Assembly (NCBI GenBank): GCA_964019695.1
Contig: OZ026528.1
Coordinates: forward strand, 56,264,495-56,328,494
Source: Loripinus fragilis
Taxonomy: Eukaryota > Mollusca > Bivalvia > Lucinida > Lucinidae
Length of the DNA stretch: 64,000 nt
Direction: 5' to 3'
The translations under genes and the position numbers were made by a program. Of this stretch, positions 44,805 to 58,087 are shown one piece after another (position 1 is the stretch's first letter; each line of letters opens with the position of its first letter). The notes beneath the pieces are model-generated. The model was not told the DNA's origin. It saw only the letters and a program-made list of their open reading frames with translations, and did not search any database.

Positions 44805-47065
44805 ATAATGCAAGAGATTTTAGCAAGCCAGAAGATTGGGGAGTCATTCTGGACAGAAATCTTTCACATGTCTGCTGTGTAACAAAAGATTTAAACTGAA
44901 ACATCATCTGATGAACCATATGGAAAGCCAACATAAACAGTGCATATCTTGGGAATATAGTGCTATGTGAATAATGCGAGAGATTTTAGCAAGCCAGAAC
45001 AAGCTAAATGTTCATATGGGGAGTCATTCGGGACTGAGACCTTACACATGTCCGCTGTGCAATAAAAGATTTAAACTGAAACATCATCTGACAAACCATA
45101 TGGAAAGCCGACATAAATAGTGTATATTTTGGGAATATAGTGTCATTAATTTTGAATAATGCGAGAGATTTTAGCAAGCCAGAACAAGCTAAATGTTCAT
45201 ATGAGGAGTCATTCTGGACTGAAACCTTTCACATGTCCCCTGTGTAACAATTTTTACAAAAGATTTAAGCTGAAACATCATCTAAAGAAGCATATGGACT
45301 GCTGGCAGAAACTGTGTATATATGGAATATTCTAAGTTCCATGGGAATTATGCAGAAAGATTTAACTTGGCCAGAACAAGCTAAATGTTCATATGATAGG
45401 TCATTCTGAACTGAGACCATTCACATGTCACCTGTGCAATAAAAGATTTAAACATCATCTGAAAAACCATATGGAAAGCCAACATAAACAGTGTATATCT
45501 TGATAATATAGTGCCATGTGATTAATGCGAGAGATTTTAGCAAGCCAGAACAAGCTAAATGTTCATATGAGGAGTCATTCTGGACTGAAACCTTTCACAT
45601 GTCCCCTGTGTAACAATTTTTACAAAAGATTTAAGCTGAAACATCATCTAAAGAAGCATAATTGACTGCTGGCAGAAACTGTGTATATACGGAATATTCT
45701 AAGTTCCATGGGAATTATGCAGAAAGATTTTACCCGGCCAGAACAAGCTAAATGTTCATATGATAGGTCATTCTGAACTGAGACCATTCACATGTCCCCT
45801 GTGCAATATTTAAACTTAAACATCATCTGAAAAACCATATGGAAAGCCGACATAAACAGTGCATATCTTGGGAAGATAGTGCTATGTGAATAATGCATGA
45901 GATTTTAGCTAGCCAGAACAAGCTAAATGTTCATATCAGGAGTCATTCTGGACTGAGACCTTTCACATGTCCGCTGTGCAATAAAAGATTTAAAATGAAA
46001 TATCATGGAAAGCCGACATTAACAGTGCATATCTTGGGAATATAGTGCTATGTGAATAATGCATGAGATTTTAGCTAGCCAGAAAAAGCTTAATGTTCAT
46101 ATGGGGAGTCATTCTGGACTGAGACCTTTCACATGTCCGCTGTGCAATTAAAGATTTAAACTGAAACATCATGGAAAGCCGACATAAACAGTGCATATCT
46201 TGGGAATATAGTGCTATGTGAATAATGCAAGAGATTTTAGCAAGCCAGAACAAGCTTAATGTTCATATGGGGAGTCATTCTGGACTGAGACCTTTCACAT
46301 GTCCCCTGTGTAACAATTTTTACAGAAGATTTAAGCTGAAACACCATCTAAAGAAGCATAATGGACTGCTTGCAGAAACTGTGTTATCGGGGAATTTTGT
46401 AATTTAGTTGGTGTGAGTTTCATCTATTGTTTTGGGTAGACTTTAACTACACGTAAACACAAGTCCCATTTCTGTACAATCTGTTTATTTACATTTAGCC
46501 AGGGGGCACAGCCCCCTGCACACTGGAAAGTACTTTTTAATTTTACATGTTACATTTCTCCACATGCAGTCACTGATATGTAATTTTTGATGTTCTCTCT
46601 TCAAAAGTCAAACTTATTCTGCCTGTTTTTTGTGTACTACCTAAAGTCGAAATTAATGTTTAACAGCTTAGTCAATCATTAATTTGCTCTAAGGTAGTAT
46701 CTTTCAACAATCTTACTAAATTTAGTTTTATTGAGGAAAAGGTTAACAGTTTTGAAATTATTACATAGATTGTGTATTTCCTTGAGAATACCTTAAAGGC
46801 TGTACAATGTTTAAAGTGATAATTTTTATCAGTGACAAAATTAAAGAAGTATTAAACGAATAAAGGTTTTGCAAGAGAAGTAAGAAAACTATACAGGATT
46901 ATAAAAAGCAGACAGAAACAGTGTATATAGATCTAAAAAATATTCGTTCCATGTGAATACGTAATGTGGGAAGATTATAACCCGGCCAGAACAAGCTTAA
47001 TGTTCATATGATGAGTAATTCTGGACTGATGCCATCCACATGTCCCTTGTGTAACAAACAATTTC
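44805..47065 (+). pseudogene. Tandem array of decayed cassette K copies
   Basis: Copies of about 150-185 bp begin near 44815, 44970, 45160, 45355, 45525, 45715, 45890, 46055 and 46220, with an outlying one near 46960-47065. Landmarks are CAAGCCAGAACAAGCTAAATG, TCATTCTGGACTGAGACC and CATATGGAAAGCC(A/G)ACAT. A two-unit block is itself duplicated: 45160-45520 resembles 45525-45890, both with an inserted CAATTTTTACAAAAG. All lack the acceptor and a full first finger. The stretch 46410-46950 between the array and the outlier shows nothing else. Confidence 0.82.
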
Positions 47066-47190
47066 TTTTTCAAAATCAGCTTTTTTGAACAAAATCAGGA
47101 ATGCTGTAAGAGTGTCAAACAGTTTGGATTCAGAATTTCGTCTGGCCTGATCTGAATCCAAACTGTTTGCAAAGGTTATCAGAGTTTGAC
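47066..47190. mobile_element. GCATGC-type MITE fragment
   Basis: CAAAATCAGCTTTTTTGAAC, AGTGTCAAACAGTTTGGATTC, GGCCTGATCTGAATCCAAAC and GGTTATCAGA are in family order. Confidence 0.7.
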
Positions 47191-50100
47191 CAAACTTGGC
47201 AGGAAGGATCCTCATATAACCCTCTTAAACAGCTGTTCAAATGGTTCTGGTCTGTTGCATATCTAGGTCACACAGGCTAAAAATAGATTTTTAGAATGAA
47301 AACTTTAAAAATCTTCTTGTCTGAGACCACAAGGCCTAGAGCCTTAATATTTAGATGGTAGCATTATCTAGTGGATCTCTACCAAGATTGTTCAAATTAT
47401 ACCCCTGGGGCCAAAAATGAGCCCACCCAGAGGGTCACATGTTTTAGAAAGGCTTATAATGGGGAAACATGAAACAATCGTCTTGTCTGAAACCACAAGG
47501 CCTAGAGCCTTTATACTTTTTAGCTCACCTGAGCCATTGGCTCAGGGTGAGCTATTGTGATCATTGGATGTCTGTCGTCCGTCGTCAACAATTGCTTCAA
47601 ACAACATCTCCGCCTAAACTACTAGCTGGATTTTGACCAAACTTGGTAGGAATGATCCTTATATGACCCTTTTTTAAAATTGTTCAAATGGTTCCGGTCC
47701 ATTGCATATCTAGGTCACACAGGCTAAAAATAGATTTTCAAGATGAAACTTTAAAAATCTTCTTCTCTGAAACCACAAGGCCTAGAGCTTTAATATTTGG
47801 TATGTAGCAACACCTAGTGGACCTGAGCCAAATTTGTTCAAATTATAGCCCTGGGGCCCCGCCCCGGCAGTCACATGTTTTACATAGGCTTATATAGGGA
47901 GCAACATGAAAAAATCTTCTTGTCTGAAACCACAAGGCCTAGAGCCTTGATATTTGGTATGTAGTATCATCTAGTGGACCTTTACCAAGTTTGTTCAAAT
48001 GATATCCCTGGGGCCGAAAATGGCCCGGCCCCGTGGGTCACATGTTTTACATAGGCTTATAGAGGGAGAAACATGAAAAAATCTTCTTGTCTAAAACCAC
48101 AAGGCCTAGAGCCTTGATATTTGGTATGAAGCATCATCTGGTAGACCTCTACCAAGTTTGTTCAAATTAGACCCCTGGGGCCAAAAATGGCCAGCCCAAG
48201 GGATCACATGCTTTACATAGGCTTATATAGGGAGAAACATAAAAAATCTTCTTGTCTGAAACCATAAGGCCTAGAGCTTTGATATATGGTATGTAGTATC
48301 ATCTAGTGGACCTCTAACATATTTGTTAAAATTATGCCCCTGGGGCCAAAAATGACCCAGCCCGGAGGTCACATGCTTTACATAGACTAAAATAGGGAGA
48401 ATATATGAAAGATCAGGCTGCTCCTATAGGATAAACTTTTTCTTGTTTGCTTCTTGACTTAATTTGTCAGTAATGTTAGACAATTATTTGCAGCAGATGA
48501 CTTCAGCAGACAACATTTTCAGATACATTTTTTTCTTGGCGCTTTAGGGGTTAAGGCTGATATTTACCCTAAGTATCCAGACACATAGAATTAGCTGAAC
48601 CTTAACAGGGAGAAAGAAATGCAGAAGTATACAAAAATGCAGTGCAGACCTTAAGCATGGTACTTCATATGGAAATCTGGTATGGGTCTGTACTGTTTGA
48701 TTTGACCAGCAAGTTTGGATACAAAGGGTGGATACACTGATATTTCGATTGTATGCTCATTTATATAGTTTATTTGGCTTAACCAAGTTAATGTGGACAA
48801 TTTAAGCTTTCACATATCATGTGATGGGCTGCACTATAGGAACGGCTTCGGAATAATATGCACAAAGGTCATAGCTGCTATATTTCAACAAGTTTGAAGA
48901 TTGATGCAATCCTGAAAATTGACCATGGTGAAACACAAGTGTCCACTTCAACTTGGCTAAGCCGCTTTAACCTTTATTGCCCTTCAACACACACCAGATA
49001 TTCATAAAGGTACGAGTGGCACATAACAGGTGTGAGCAAGATAACAAATTATATCACTAAACATTTTGTAGTTTGTAAGGTATGCAGAGGGATGGTCCTC
49101 CCCGACCCTTAAAAAAAAAAAAAAAAATAGGGAGAAACATGAAAAAATCTTCTTGTCTGAAACCACAAGGCCTAGAGCCTTGATATTTAGTATGAAGCAT
49201 CATCTAGTGGACCTATACCAAGTTTGTTCAAATTATACCCCGGGGTCACATGCTATACATAGGTTTAAATAGGAAGGAACATATAAAAATCTTCTTGTCT
49301 GAAACCATAAGGCCTAGAGCCTTGATATTTGGTATGTAGCATCACTCTGTGAACCTCTACCAAATTTGTTCAAATTATGCCCCTAGGGCCAAAAATGGTC
49401 CCGCTCCGGGGATCACATGCTTTACATAGGCTTATTATAGGAAGAAACATGAAAAATCTTCTTGTCTGAAACCACAAGGCCTAGAGCCTTAATATTTGGT
49501 ATGGTGCATTATCTAGTGGTCTTCTACCAAGTTTGTTCAAATTATACCCCTGGGGCCAAAAATGGCCCCACCCCGGGGGTCACATGCTTTACATAGGCTT
49601 TAATAGGGAGAAACATGAAAAATTTTCTTGTCTGAAACCATTAGGCCTAGAGCAATGATATTTGGTATGTAGCATCACCTTGTGGATTATGCCCCTGGGG
49701 CCAAAAATGGCCCGCCCCGGGGGTCACATATTTTACATTGGCTTATATAGGGAAAAACATTGAAAAATCTTCTTGTCTGCCACAATAAGACTTAGAGCCT
49801 TGGTATTTGGTTTATAGCATCACCTAGTGGACTTCTACCAAGTTTGTTCAAATTATGCTTCTTGGGCAAAAATGGCTCCGTGCCAGGGACATGGTCAGCT
49901 TTCTACAGATACCTATATGTATGCTTTAAACAAAACTCAGGTGAGAGCTTTAGGGCCACTTGGCCCTCTTGTTATGTAGCACCATCTATTGAACCTCTAC
50001 CAAGTTTGTTCAAATGATGTCTATGGGGCCAAAAATGGATCCACCCTGGGGGTCACATGTTTTACATAGGCTTATATTGGCAAAACTTGATAAAGTCTTC

Positions 50101-50552
50101 TTGTCTGAAATTACAAGATCTAGAGCCTTAATATTTGGTATGTAGCCTCTCTACCAAGTTTGTTCAAATTATGCCTCTGGGACTAAAAGGGGTCACATAG
50201 GGTTACTTGTATGTAAGGGAGACAACACAGTTATTTTTCTTAATTACAATGTATTGTAAATAATAGTTTTCTCCCTTTATATATTGTTAACCTTTTGGGT
50301 ACTAATAGATTCTTCCTTCTGGTTTGATCTAATAAGCTTGGGATAGTCCATTGTACATATCTAGGGATGTCAGGCTATAATTAAAAAAAAATATTGCATT
50401 CTTTTGTCTAAAGATCTTTTTTACCTTTACAAACAGTGTCAGTAAGATCTAATTGAAACTGCTGATCTATCAAAATTCATAGCTTTGCTTTCCTATACAT
50501 TTATAAACAGCATTCTCAGGTGAGCTACCCAGGGCCCTAGGGCCCTCTTGTT
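47186..50552 (+). mobile_element. Pearl-like element with core repeats
   Basis: A left fragment (47186-47520) is followed by an element starting TTTTAGCTCACCTGAGCC at about 47520. At least ten core repeats of about 165-175 bp follow, with phrases AAAATCTTCTTGTCTGAAAC, CACAAGGCCTAGAGCC and TTTGTTCAAATTATGCCCC. Right-end signals with CTCAGGTGAG and GGCCCTCTTGTT occur at 49935-49974 and 50511-50552, so more than one copy is merged. An insertion at about 48420-49128 contains a MITE remnant and ends in an A17 run. The left arm / tandem core / right arm plan resembles bivalve pearl/CvE elements, which are thought to be non-autonomous Helitron relatives; that assignment is from memory. Confidence 0.7.
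48420..49128. mobile_element. Insertion within the pearl-like element
   Basis: It separates two core repeats. Its left part (to 48556) is a truncated GCGCTTTAGGGGTTAA-type MITE; 48557-49110 is not recognised apart from an AAATGC-type fragment at 48640-48700; it ends in a run of 17 A before TAGGGAGAAACATG resumes. The A-run suggests a retroposed or truncated insert, but no coding sequence remains. Confidence 0.45.
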
Positions 50553-50582
50553 AACAATTAAAAATCTTCTGTCTTCTTGCAG

Positions 50583-50830
50583 GTATACAAAGTCGACCAC
50601 CACAAAGTGTACATCAGCATCAGTTCTCAGCTCAAGACCCAGCATTGGCCAAACTCTTCAAGTATGTGTGTACCTTCTGTCGGAAAATGTTCACTTCTCC
50701 AAGCTCACTGGACATGCACATGCGTATACATACAGGGGTTCGCCCATTCAGATGTGAGATATGTTCTAAAACATTTGTACAGAAGGCACATCTTCAGAGC
50801 CATTTGCTGTCTCGCCACAACAAAAGGTGA
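50583..50830 (+). CDS. Cassette L: two-finger C2H2 terminal exon
   Basis: The acceptor CTTCTGTCTTCTTGCAG ends at 50582; GT completes the split codon and 81 codons run to TGA. The His/Gln/Ser-rich leader is followed by finger 1 (CTFCRKMFTSP...), linker TGVRPFR and finger 2 (CEICSKTFVQK...), which ends H-x4-H. Contacts of finger 2 are Q, A, H, S. The frame extends open upstream of the ATG at 50645 to the acceptor. The right end of the pearl-like element stops 30 bp upstream, and the last codons grade into a 33-bp minisatellite. Confidence 0.85.
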
Positions 50831-52060
50831 AATATTGTGTGTCACATGCTAAACAAAAAGTGAAATATTGTGTGCCACATGCTAAGCAAAAAGTGAAATA
50901 TTTAGGGCTTTACAATATGTTCTAAAATGTAATTGACTCCATAGTGTAAAGAATAGTCCGAATGGTACTGTAATTATAAGTGAACAGGCTTATAAAGTGA
51001 CAATTTTACAAAAGGAATTATAGGAAAATGACCACATGGTCATTTTCCTATAATTCCTTTGTAAAATTCCTTGGTAAAAAATTTGGGAATCACAACATGA
51101 CCTCGTTATATCCAGCTCTCTGGCCATGCACAGAGGTACGCCCATTCAGATGTGAGATATATTCTGAAACATTTGTACAGAAGACATTATCTTCAGAACC
51201 ATGTGTTGAAACGTCACAACAAAAAGTGAAATATTGTGTGTCACATGCTAAACAAAAAGTGAAATATGGTGTGTCACATGTTAAACAAAAAGTGAAATAT
51301 TGTGTGTCACATGCTAAACAAAAAGTTAAATATTGTGTTTCACATGCTTAACAAAAAGTGAAATATTGTGTGTCACATGCTGAACAAAAAGTGAAATATG
51401 GTGTGTCACATGCTAAACCAAAAGTGAAATATTGTGTGTCACATGCTGAACAAAAAGTGAAATAATATTGTGTGTCACATACTAAACAAAAAGTGAAATA
51501 TTGTGTGGATGCCAAACAAAAAAGTGAAATATTGTGTGTCACATGCTAAACAAAAAGTGAAATATTGTGTGTCGCATGCTAAACCAAAAGTGAAATATTG
51601 TGTGTCACATGCTAAGCAAAAAGTGAAATATTGTGTGTCACATGCTTAACAAAAAGTGAAATATTGTGTGTCACATGCTGAACAAAAAGTGAAATATTGT
51701 GTGTCACATGCTAAACCAAAAGTGAAATATTGTGTGTCACATGCTAAGCAAAAAGTGAAATATTGTGTGTCACATGCTAAGCAAAAAGTGAAATATTGTG
51801 TGTCACATGCTGAACAAAAAGTGAAATATTGTGTGTCACTTGCTAAAAAAAGTGAAATATTGTGTGTCACCTGCTAAACAAAAAGTGAAATATTGTGTGT
51901 CACATGCTAAACAAAAAGTGAAATATTGTGTGTCACATGCTTAACAAAAAGTGAAATATTGTGTGTCACATGCTAAATAAAAAGTGAAATATTTTGTGTC
52001 ACATGCTTAACAAAAAGTGAAATATTGTGTGTCACATGCTAAACAAAAAGTGAAATATTA
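50831..52060. repeat. 33-bp minisatellite after cassette L
   Basis: The unit AAAGTGAAATATTGTGTGTC + ACATGCTAAACAA (33 bp) occurs two to three times directly after the cassette stop and about 25 times from 51215 to 52060. The unit begins with the exon's own last codons (AACAAAAGGTGA to AACAAAAAGTGA). As 33 is a multiple of 3 both strands stay open for long stretches (for example 51656-51877 plus, 51646-51870 minus). Confidence 0.92.
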
Positions 52061-52500
52061 TGGGCTTTACAATATGTTCTAAAATGTAATTGACTCCATA
52101 GTGTAAAGAATAGTCTGAATGGTACTGTAATTATAAGTGAACAGGCTTATAAAGTGACAATTTTACAAAAGGAATTATAGGAAAATGACCATTACATGGT
52201 CATTTTGCTATAAATCCTTTGTAAAATTCCTTGGTAAAAAATTTGGGAATGTTTTGTTGTACGTTACTTTATGTCCATTCTAGTATTGCAATCATCTTGA
52301 TGGGGAAGAGAGAGCTGATTGCTTTGCTTAATTTGTACAAAAGGTATTATAGGAAAATTACATTACATTTTCCTATAATTCCTTTGTAAAATTCCTTGGT
52401 AAAAAATTTGGGAATGTTTTGTTGTACGTTACTTTATGTCCATTCTAGTATTGCAATCATCTTGATGGGGAAGAGAGAGCTGATTGCTTTGCTTAATTTG
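50905..52500. repeat. Duplicated hairpin segment flanking the minisatellite
   Basis: A 170-bp block (AAAATGTAATTGACTCCATA ... AAAAAATTTGGGAAT) occurs at about 50920-51090 and 52080-52250. Its hairpin half recurs at 52338-52412. TTTTACAAAAGGAATTATAGG pairs with its inverse in each copy. A following 88-bp block (GTTTTGTTGTACGTTACTTT...) is present at 52250-52336 and 52414-52500. The unit was copied together with the finger remnant and minisatellite. Confidence 0.85.
51115..51225 (+). pseudogene. Decayed copy of cassette L
   Basis: TCTCTGGCCATGCACAGAGG then GTACGCCCATTCAGATGTGAG, TTTGTACAGAAGACATTATC and CGTCACAACAAAAAGTG reproduce finger 1 end, linker and finger 2 with a frameshift. It lies between the two parts of the minisatellite. 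Confidence 0.8.
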
Positions 52501-53968
<1,468 letters not shown>

Positions 53969-53989
53969 AGTGTTCATTTTGCTGATTTT

Positions 53990-54499
<510 letters not shown>

Positions 54500-54505
54500 A
54501 TTATA

Positions 54506-56188
54506 CACTGCTCAAAATATTTAAAGGAAACCCTGATATTTTTCCATAGGTGATGATGTTAACACCTGTCGTATAGACAAGCCATACAATTCACTAGACA
54601 ATAAGGTAGAAACCCAGTTTCTTTTGCTAACTTTGCAAAGAGAGTCCAATTATTGGATCCAAAAAAAATGACAAAACAATCACTGCTCAAGTTCATGGCT
54701 CAATTTTTGTAATTTTTAATTTTCTTGAAAATGACGATTTTTTCTAGATCTCTGTAGAATCTTCCGATTTTTTAAATAGCGTAACCTAATGATTTCTGCA
54801 ACATTAAAATGGTATTGAATGTACAGAAATGATGGTGTTATGGTGTTGATTGAAAAATCGTCTTTAAATTTGGTTTTGAAAAAAGGGATATTTTTAACAA
54901 AATTCCATTTTACATAAAGCGTTTCATGGAGATTTCTGGAAAGAGATTACTTCATTTTTACCCAGAAACATCATCTTGATAGGTAACCAAACTTATCACA
55001 GGACAAACATGATTTTGCCTTATTAATCCAACTCTTGCTAAGATTTGGACTATGAGTGCATTTGTACTATGATCAATGGTAAAACACGCAGTGTTCCTTT
55101 AAAGACATATGCGGCTATTTCCAATGCGCACCTTTCCCGCATCTGGAAACGGGTAAAGTTGTCTGGGTCCTGTCTTTCGACCATTAACGGATTCGGATCA
55201 ACACAGCTTTCCGATATTCTTATGTCATTTCGGTGTTCCGACCTATTCTTGACAAATAAAGTAATTAAAGTGTGTCCGAAATATCTATTGACATCTTATC
55301 AGAACTGATCATCTCAGCACCAAAGACAGATAAATGTAGCTCAGTCGAAATCAAAACGACGTACACAATTACCCTTGGTTACGAATACGATAGTGGCCGA
55401 GTCTACTATTTGTACGGTTATTTATAGCGGAGCACGACCTGAACTCGTGGCCTAGTGGCTAGCGTGTTTGGCTACGAAACCAGAGGACCAGGATCGATCC
55501 CCGTGTGCGCACATATTTTCAGTGTGTTTTTTCTTTCTTTTTTAACTTTTTAATGTTAACTTGCTTCATATACTAGTAAAATGGCATCATCAAAACGACC
55601 GAAATGGCCATTCCTGAACTTTTTATATTGAATTACGCATGGAACCTATGGGGGTGGGGTTAAATTTGGCCCTCTTGAAAGAGAATTAGTTCGGTGACCC
55701 CAGATTTTTATTCTTTTTTCTGAAAGGTATTATAATAGTCCATGAATTAAAAATATTTTTTTTAAGTTTTTCAACATCAGATTTTTTAATACATGATTAA
55801 TTCTAAAAACAAATTCCAATTTTCGACGAATTGCCAAAGTGTATCATGCAGTATCTTGTCACAGCATGGGATAACAAATAAATTTGCACCTTTTCTAAAA
55901 AGTTTGAGGTCATGGGCAATAATTTAAGTTAAAAGAAAGAAGCTGGCTGAAGATTAAAACCGTTTTAGCTCGATATCTAGGACTAGTGTTATTATTTCAT
56001 ATTTCTAGAAAATTAGTCAAATGCTGAAAACTTCAATATGAGATTCTGAAAAAATAAGCGCTGTGACATATCCTTTTTATTTCATAAATGGATAGCCCAT
56101 GCATAAAACAAACTATATGCAAAGAATTGAAAATAGTTCAACATGGGAAGTATTTAGTAGCATATGTCCTTAAATATTTTGAGCAGTG
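54506..56188. mobile_element. DNA transposon with CACTGCTCAAAATATTTAA ends
   Basis: CACTGCTCAAAATATTTAAAG at the left and TTAAATATTTTGAGCAGTG at the right are inverted, with one mismatch or indel over 22 bp. The 1.68-kb interior has one open frame of 87 codons (55045-55308) with no recognised transposase motif. A tRNA-like sequence lies inside at 55440-55510. No clear target duplication was found. Confidence 0.85.
55440..55510 (+). mobile_element. tRNA-like sequence (SINE head or tRNA relic)
   Basis: A box A-like GTGGCCTAGTGGCTAGCGTG and a box B-like GGATCGATCCC are spaced as in a tRNA, with ACGAAA in the anticodon region. The acceptor stem does not close, so a working tRNA is unlikely. A T-rich run follows (55525-55550), which could end a Pol III transcript. 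Confidence 0.45.
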
Positions 56189-56209
56189 CACATTTCTTTG
56201 ATCTGGTTT

Positions 56210-56410
56210 GTTAATTTTTTGCTTCCAAGTGTCATCTGCTGATAACCTTTGCAAACAGTTTGGACCAAGATCAGGCCCGCCAGAATGTCGGGCCTGATCT
56301 GGATACAAACTTTATGACACTCTGATGGTATTCCTGATTTTTTTTCTCAAAATATTGGATTTTGAAAAAAAAATCAGCAGACAAATAAAAAATGTATGAA
56401 AAATTACCCC
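56210..56410. mobile_element. GCATGC MITE not followed by a cassette
   Basis: GTGTCATCTGCTGATAACC, the GGACCAAGATCAGGCCCGCC core with its inverse, and GAAAAATTACCCCCGTAATG are present, in the same layout as before M and N. The following TTTTTTGCCAACCACAG could be an acceptor relic, but no finger frame follows. Confidence 0.7.
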
Positions 56411-56592
56411 CGTAATGTTTTTTGCCAACCACAGTAAAAAGTCATGTGGCCAAAATTGTTATCACATGAAAACAATAACATTGGACTTGTCTATTGCCAT
56501 CAAATTACTCAGAGAGGATAAGCATGTTCAAACAAATTAGTCCCTAAATGTTTGTTTTCTTCAGAAAATAATCAGTTGATGAATAGTAAGGA

Positions 56593-56807
56593 TTTACCCT
56601 TAAAGCGCCACCTATAATTTGCAGCAGACGACAATTTAAAATTTTGCTACTTTTTCAAAAATAACAAATAAGGCATGATATTTCATGAAAATCGTCTGCT
56701 GGCAGACGATTCTCAGGAAATATCATACCTTATTTTTTTTGAAAATTAGAAAAGATGTCGCAAAATTTGTCGTCTGCCGCAGTTGTGATTGTCGCTTTAA
56801 GGGTTAA
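56593..56807. mobile_element. GCGCTTTAAGGGTTAA MITE, copy 5
   Basis: TTACCCTTAAAGCGCCACC and TGTCGCTTTAAGGGTTAAG ends with both central arms (ATCGTCTGCTGGCAGACGAT) intact; the best-preserved copy. Confidence 0.85.
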
Positions 56808-56867
56808 GTACAGATCATATACTGGTAGATGTTCTTTTAAAAGGTTTATCACTTGGATTCAAGCAGC

Positions 56868-57180
56868 ATGCGCGATCAAGATGGGGGGATAGGGGGTCTG
56901 GACCCCACCTCAAAATCACAAAAATATAGCCTTTCTTAGCAATAATGGTAAATTTTCCCTAAAAATTCACAAAGATACCAAGCCAGCATTCAATGTTAGG
57001 TCATCAACGGCACGCCAGCGAAACACCATTTATAAATGGTGTTTCGCTGACGAGCCGATGATGGTCTGCTTTTAGTGGTATTTGGATCCCACCCTAAAAA
57101 ACAAAAAAAAGAAACATGTCAAAGTTGAGTTGGACCCCCTCTACCCCTCTAGCAAAATATCCTGGATCTGCGCATGAGCA
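56868..57180. mobile_element. GGATCCGCGCATG MITE, copy 4
   Basis: AGCATGCGCGATCAAGATGG at the left and CCTGGATCTGCGCATGAGC at the right; the central palindrome AACACCATTTATAAATGGTG is present. Confidence 0.8.
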
Positions 57181-57704
57181 GAAATTAGTGAAAAGTTCTG
57201 AATATGACTGTACACTATGCACTAAATTTTACTTCCAACAAGTTTAGAATACTCATACTGAGGCGAGTTCAACAATGCGAGCATTCACGGGTGTAATGTG
57301 TAAAGCCTGGCATCAGTAAAACAAGCACCTGATTGAACTTGCCTAAGGTATTATTAAAACATTTCCATGGGCAGTTGAGTTAATGCAAGCAGTCTAATAT
57401 GTGAATAACATTAATAGCTTTCTCCGAATACAATACCCAATCTAGAATGATGAATATGGTATTATTGAACTATCAGGTCACTGTCTAACCATGCCTGCAG
57501 CTGGTTCCTTTCTCTGTTAGCTTTACAAGAGACTGAGACATTGCATACCACGTGGCAATACAGGGACCTAATAGTTGAATAATACCTATCCTTTAAATTG
57601 TAAGATACAATCTGTGAACATATCAAAAGCCATGTCCAGTTTTATCATGATTTTGAAAAGACTGGATACATGGTTGTATGGTTTGTGTAAAATGATTTAA
57701 TGCA

Positions 57705-57990
57705 CATATCCAGAGGGTGTAGGGGACAGGGGGTCCAGACCCCACCCCCCTGAAAAATCACAAAAATATATGTTTTCATGGATCCCCTGGAAAATCACAA
57801 AGCTACCAAGCCAGCATTCAATGTTGGGCCATTATCAGCCTGTCTGTGAAACACCATTTAAATGGCGTTTCACTGGTGGGCCGATGATGGCCCACTTTTA
57901 GTGTTATTCAGACGCTCTGTCAGACCCCCTCATCATCAAAACAAATCAGAGCTTGGACCCCCTCTGACAAAATGTACTGCATCTGGGCAT
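57705..57990. mobile_element. GGATCCGCGCATG MITE, copy 5
   Basis: CACATATCCAGAGGGTGTAG at the left and CTGCATCTGGGCATG at the right; the centre is CACCATTTAAATGGCG. More decayed than copy 4. Confidence 0.75.
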
Positions 57991-58087
57991 GTTTGTATAT
58001 ACCCCTTGGGCTTATGATTATGTTTTTTTTTATATTATATTGCTTTGCTTTTGTATTTTTGAAAATTAATGTTTTTAGGCCTTGAGC

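Larger units (their letters stand above)
56189..58087. other. Repeat-filled stretch after cassette N
   Basis: A third GCATGC MITE (about 56210-56410), a GCGCTTTAAGGG MITE (56593-56807), and GGATCCGCGCATG MITEs (56868-57180, 57705-57990). From 57180 to 57700 nothing is recognised. No finger sequence is seen. Confidence 0.6.

Noticed and set aside
51348..51870. Minus-strand Cys/Phe-rich repeat proteins
   Set aside because: They are the complement of the 33-bp array next to cassette L.
55440..55510. A functional tRNA gene
   Set aside because: Box A and B resemblance is clear, but the acceptor stem does not pair and the sequence sits inside a transposon.
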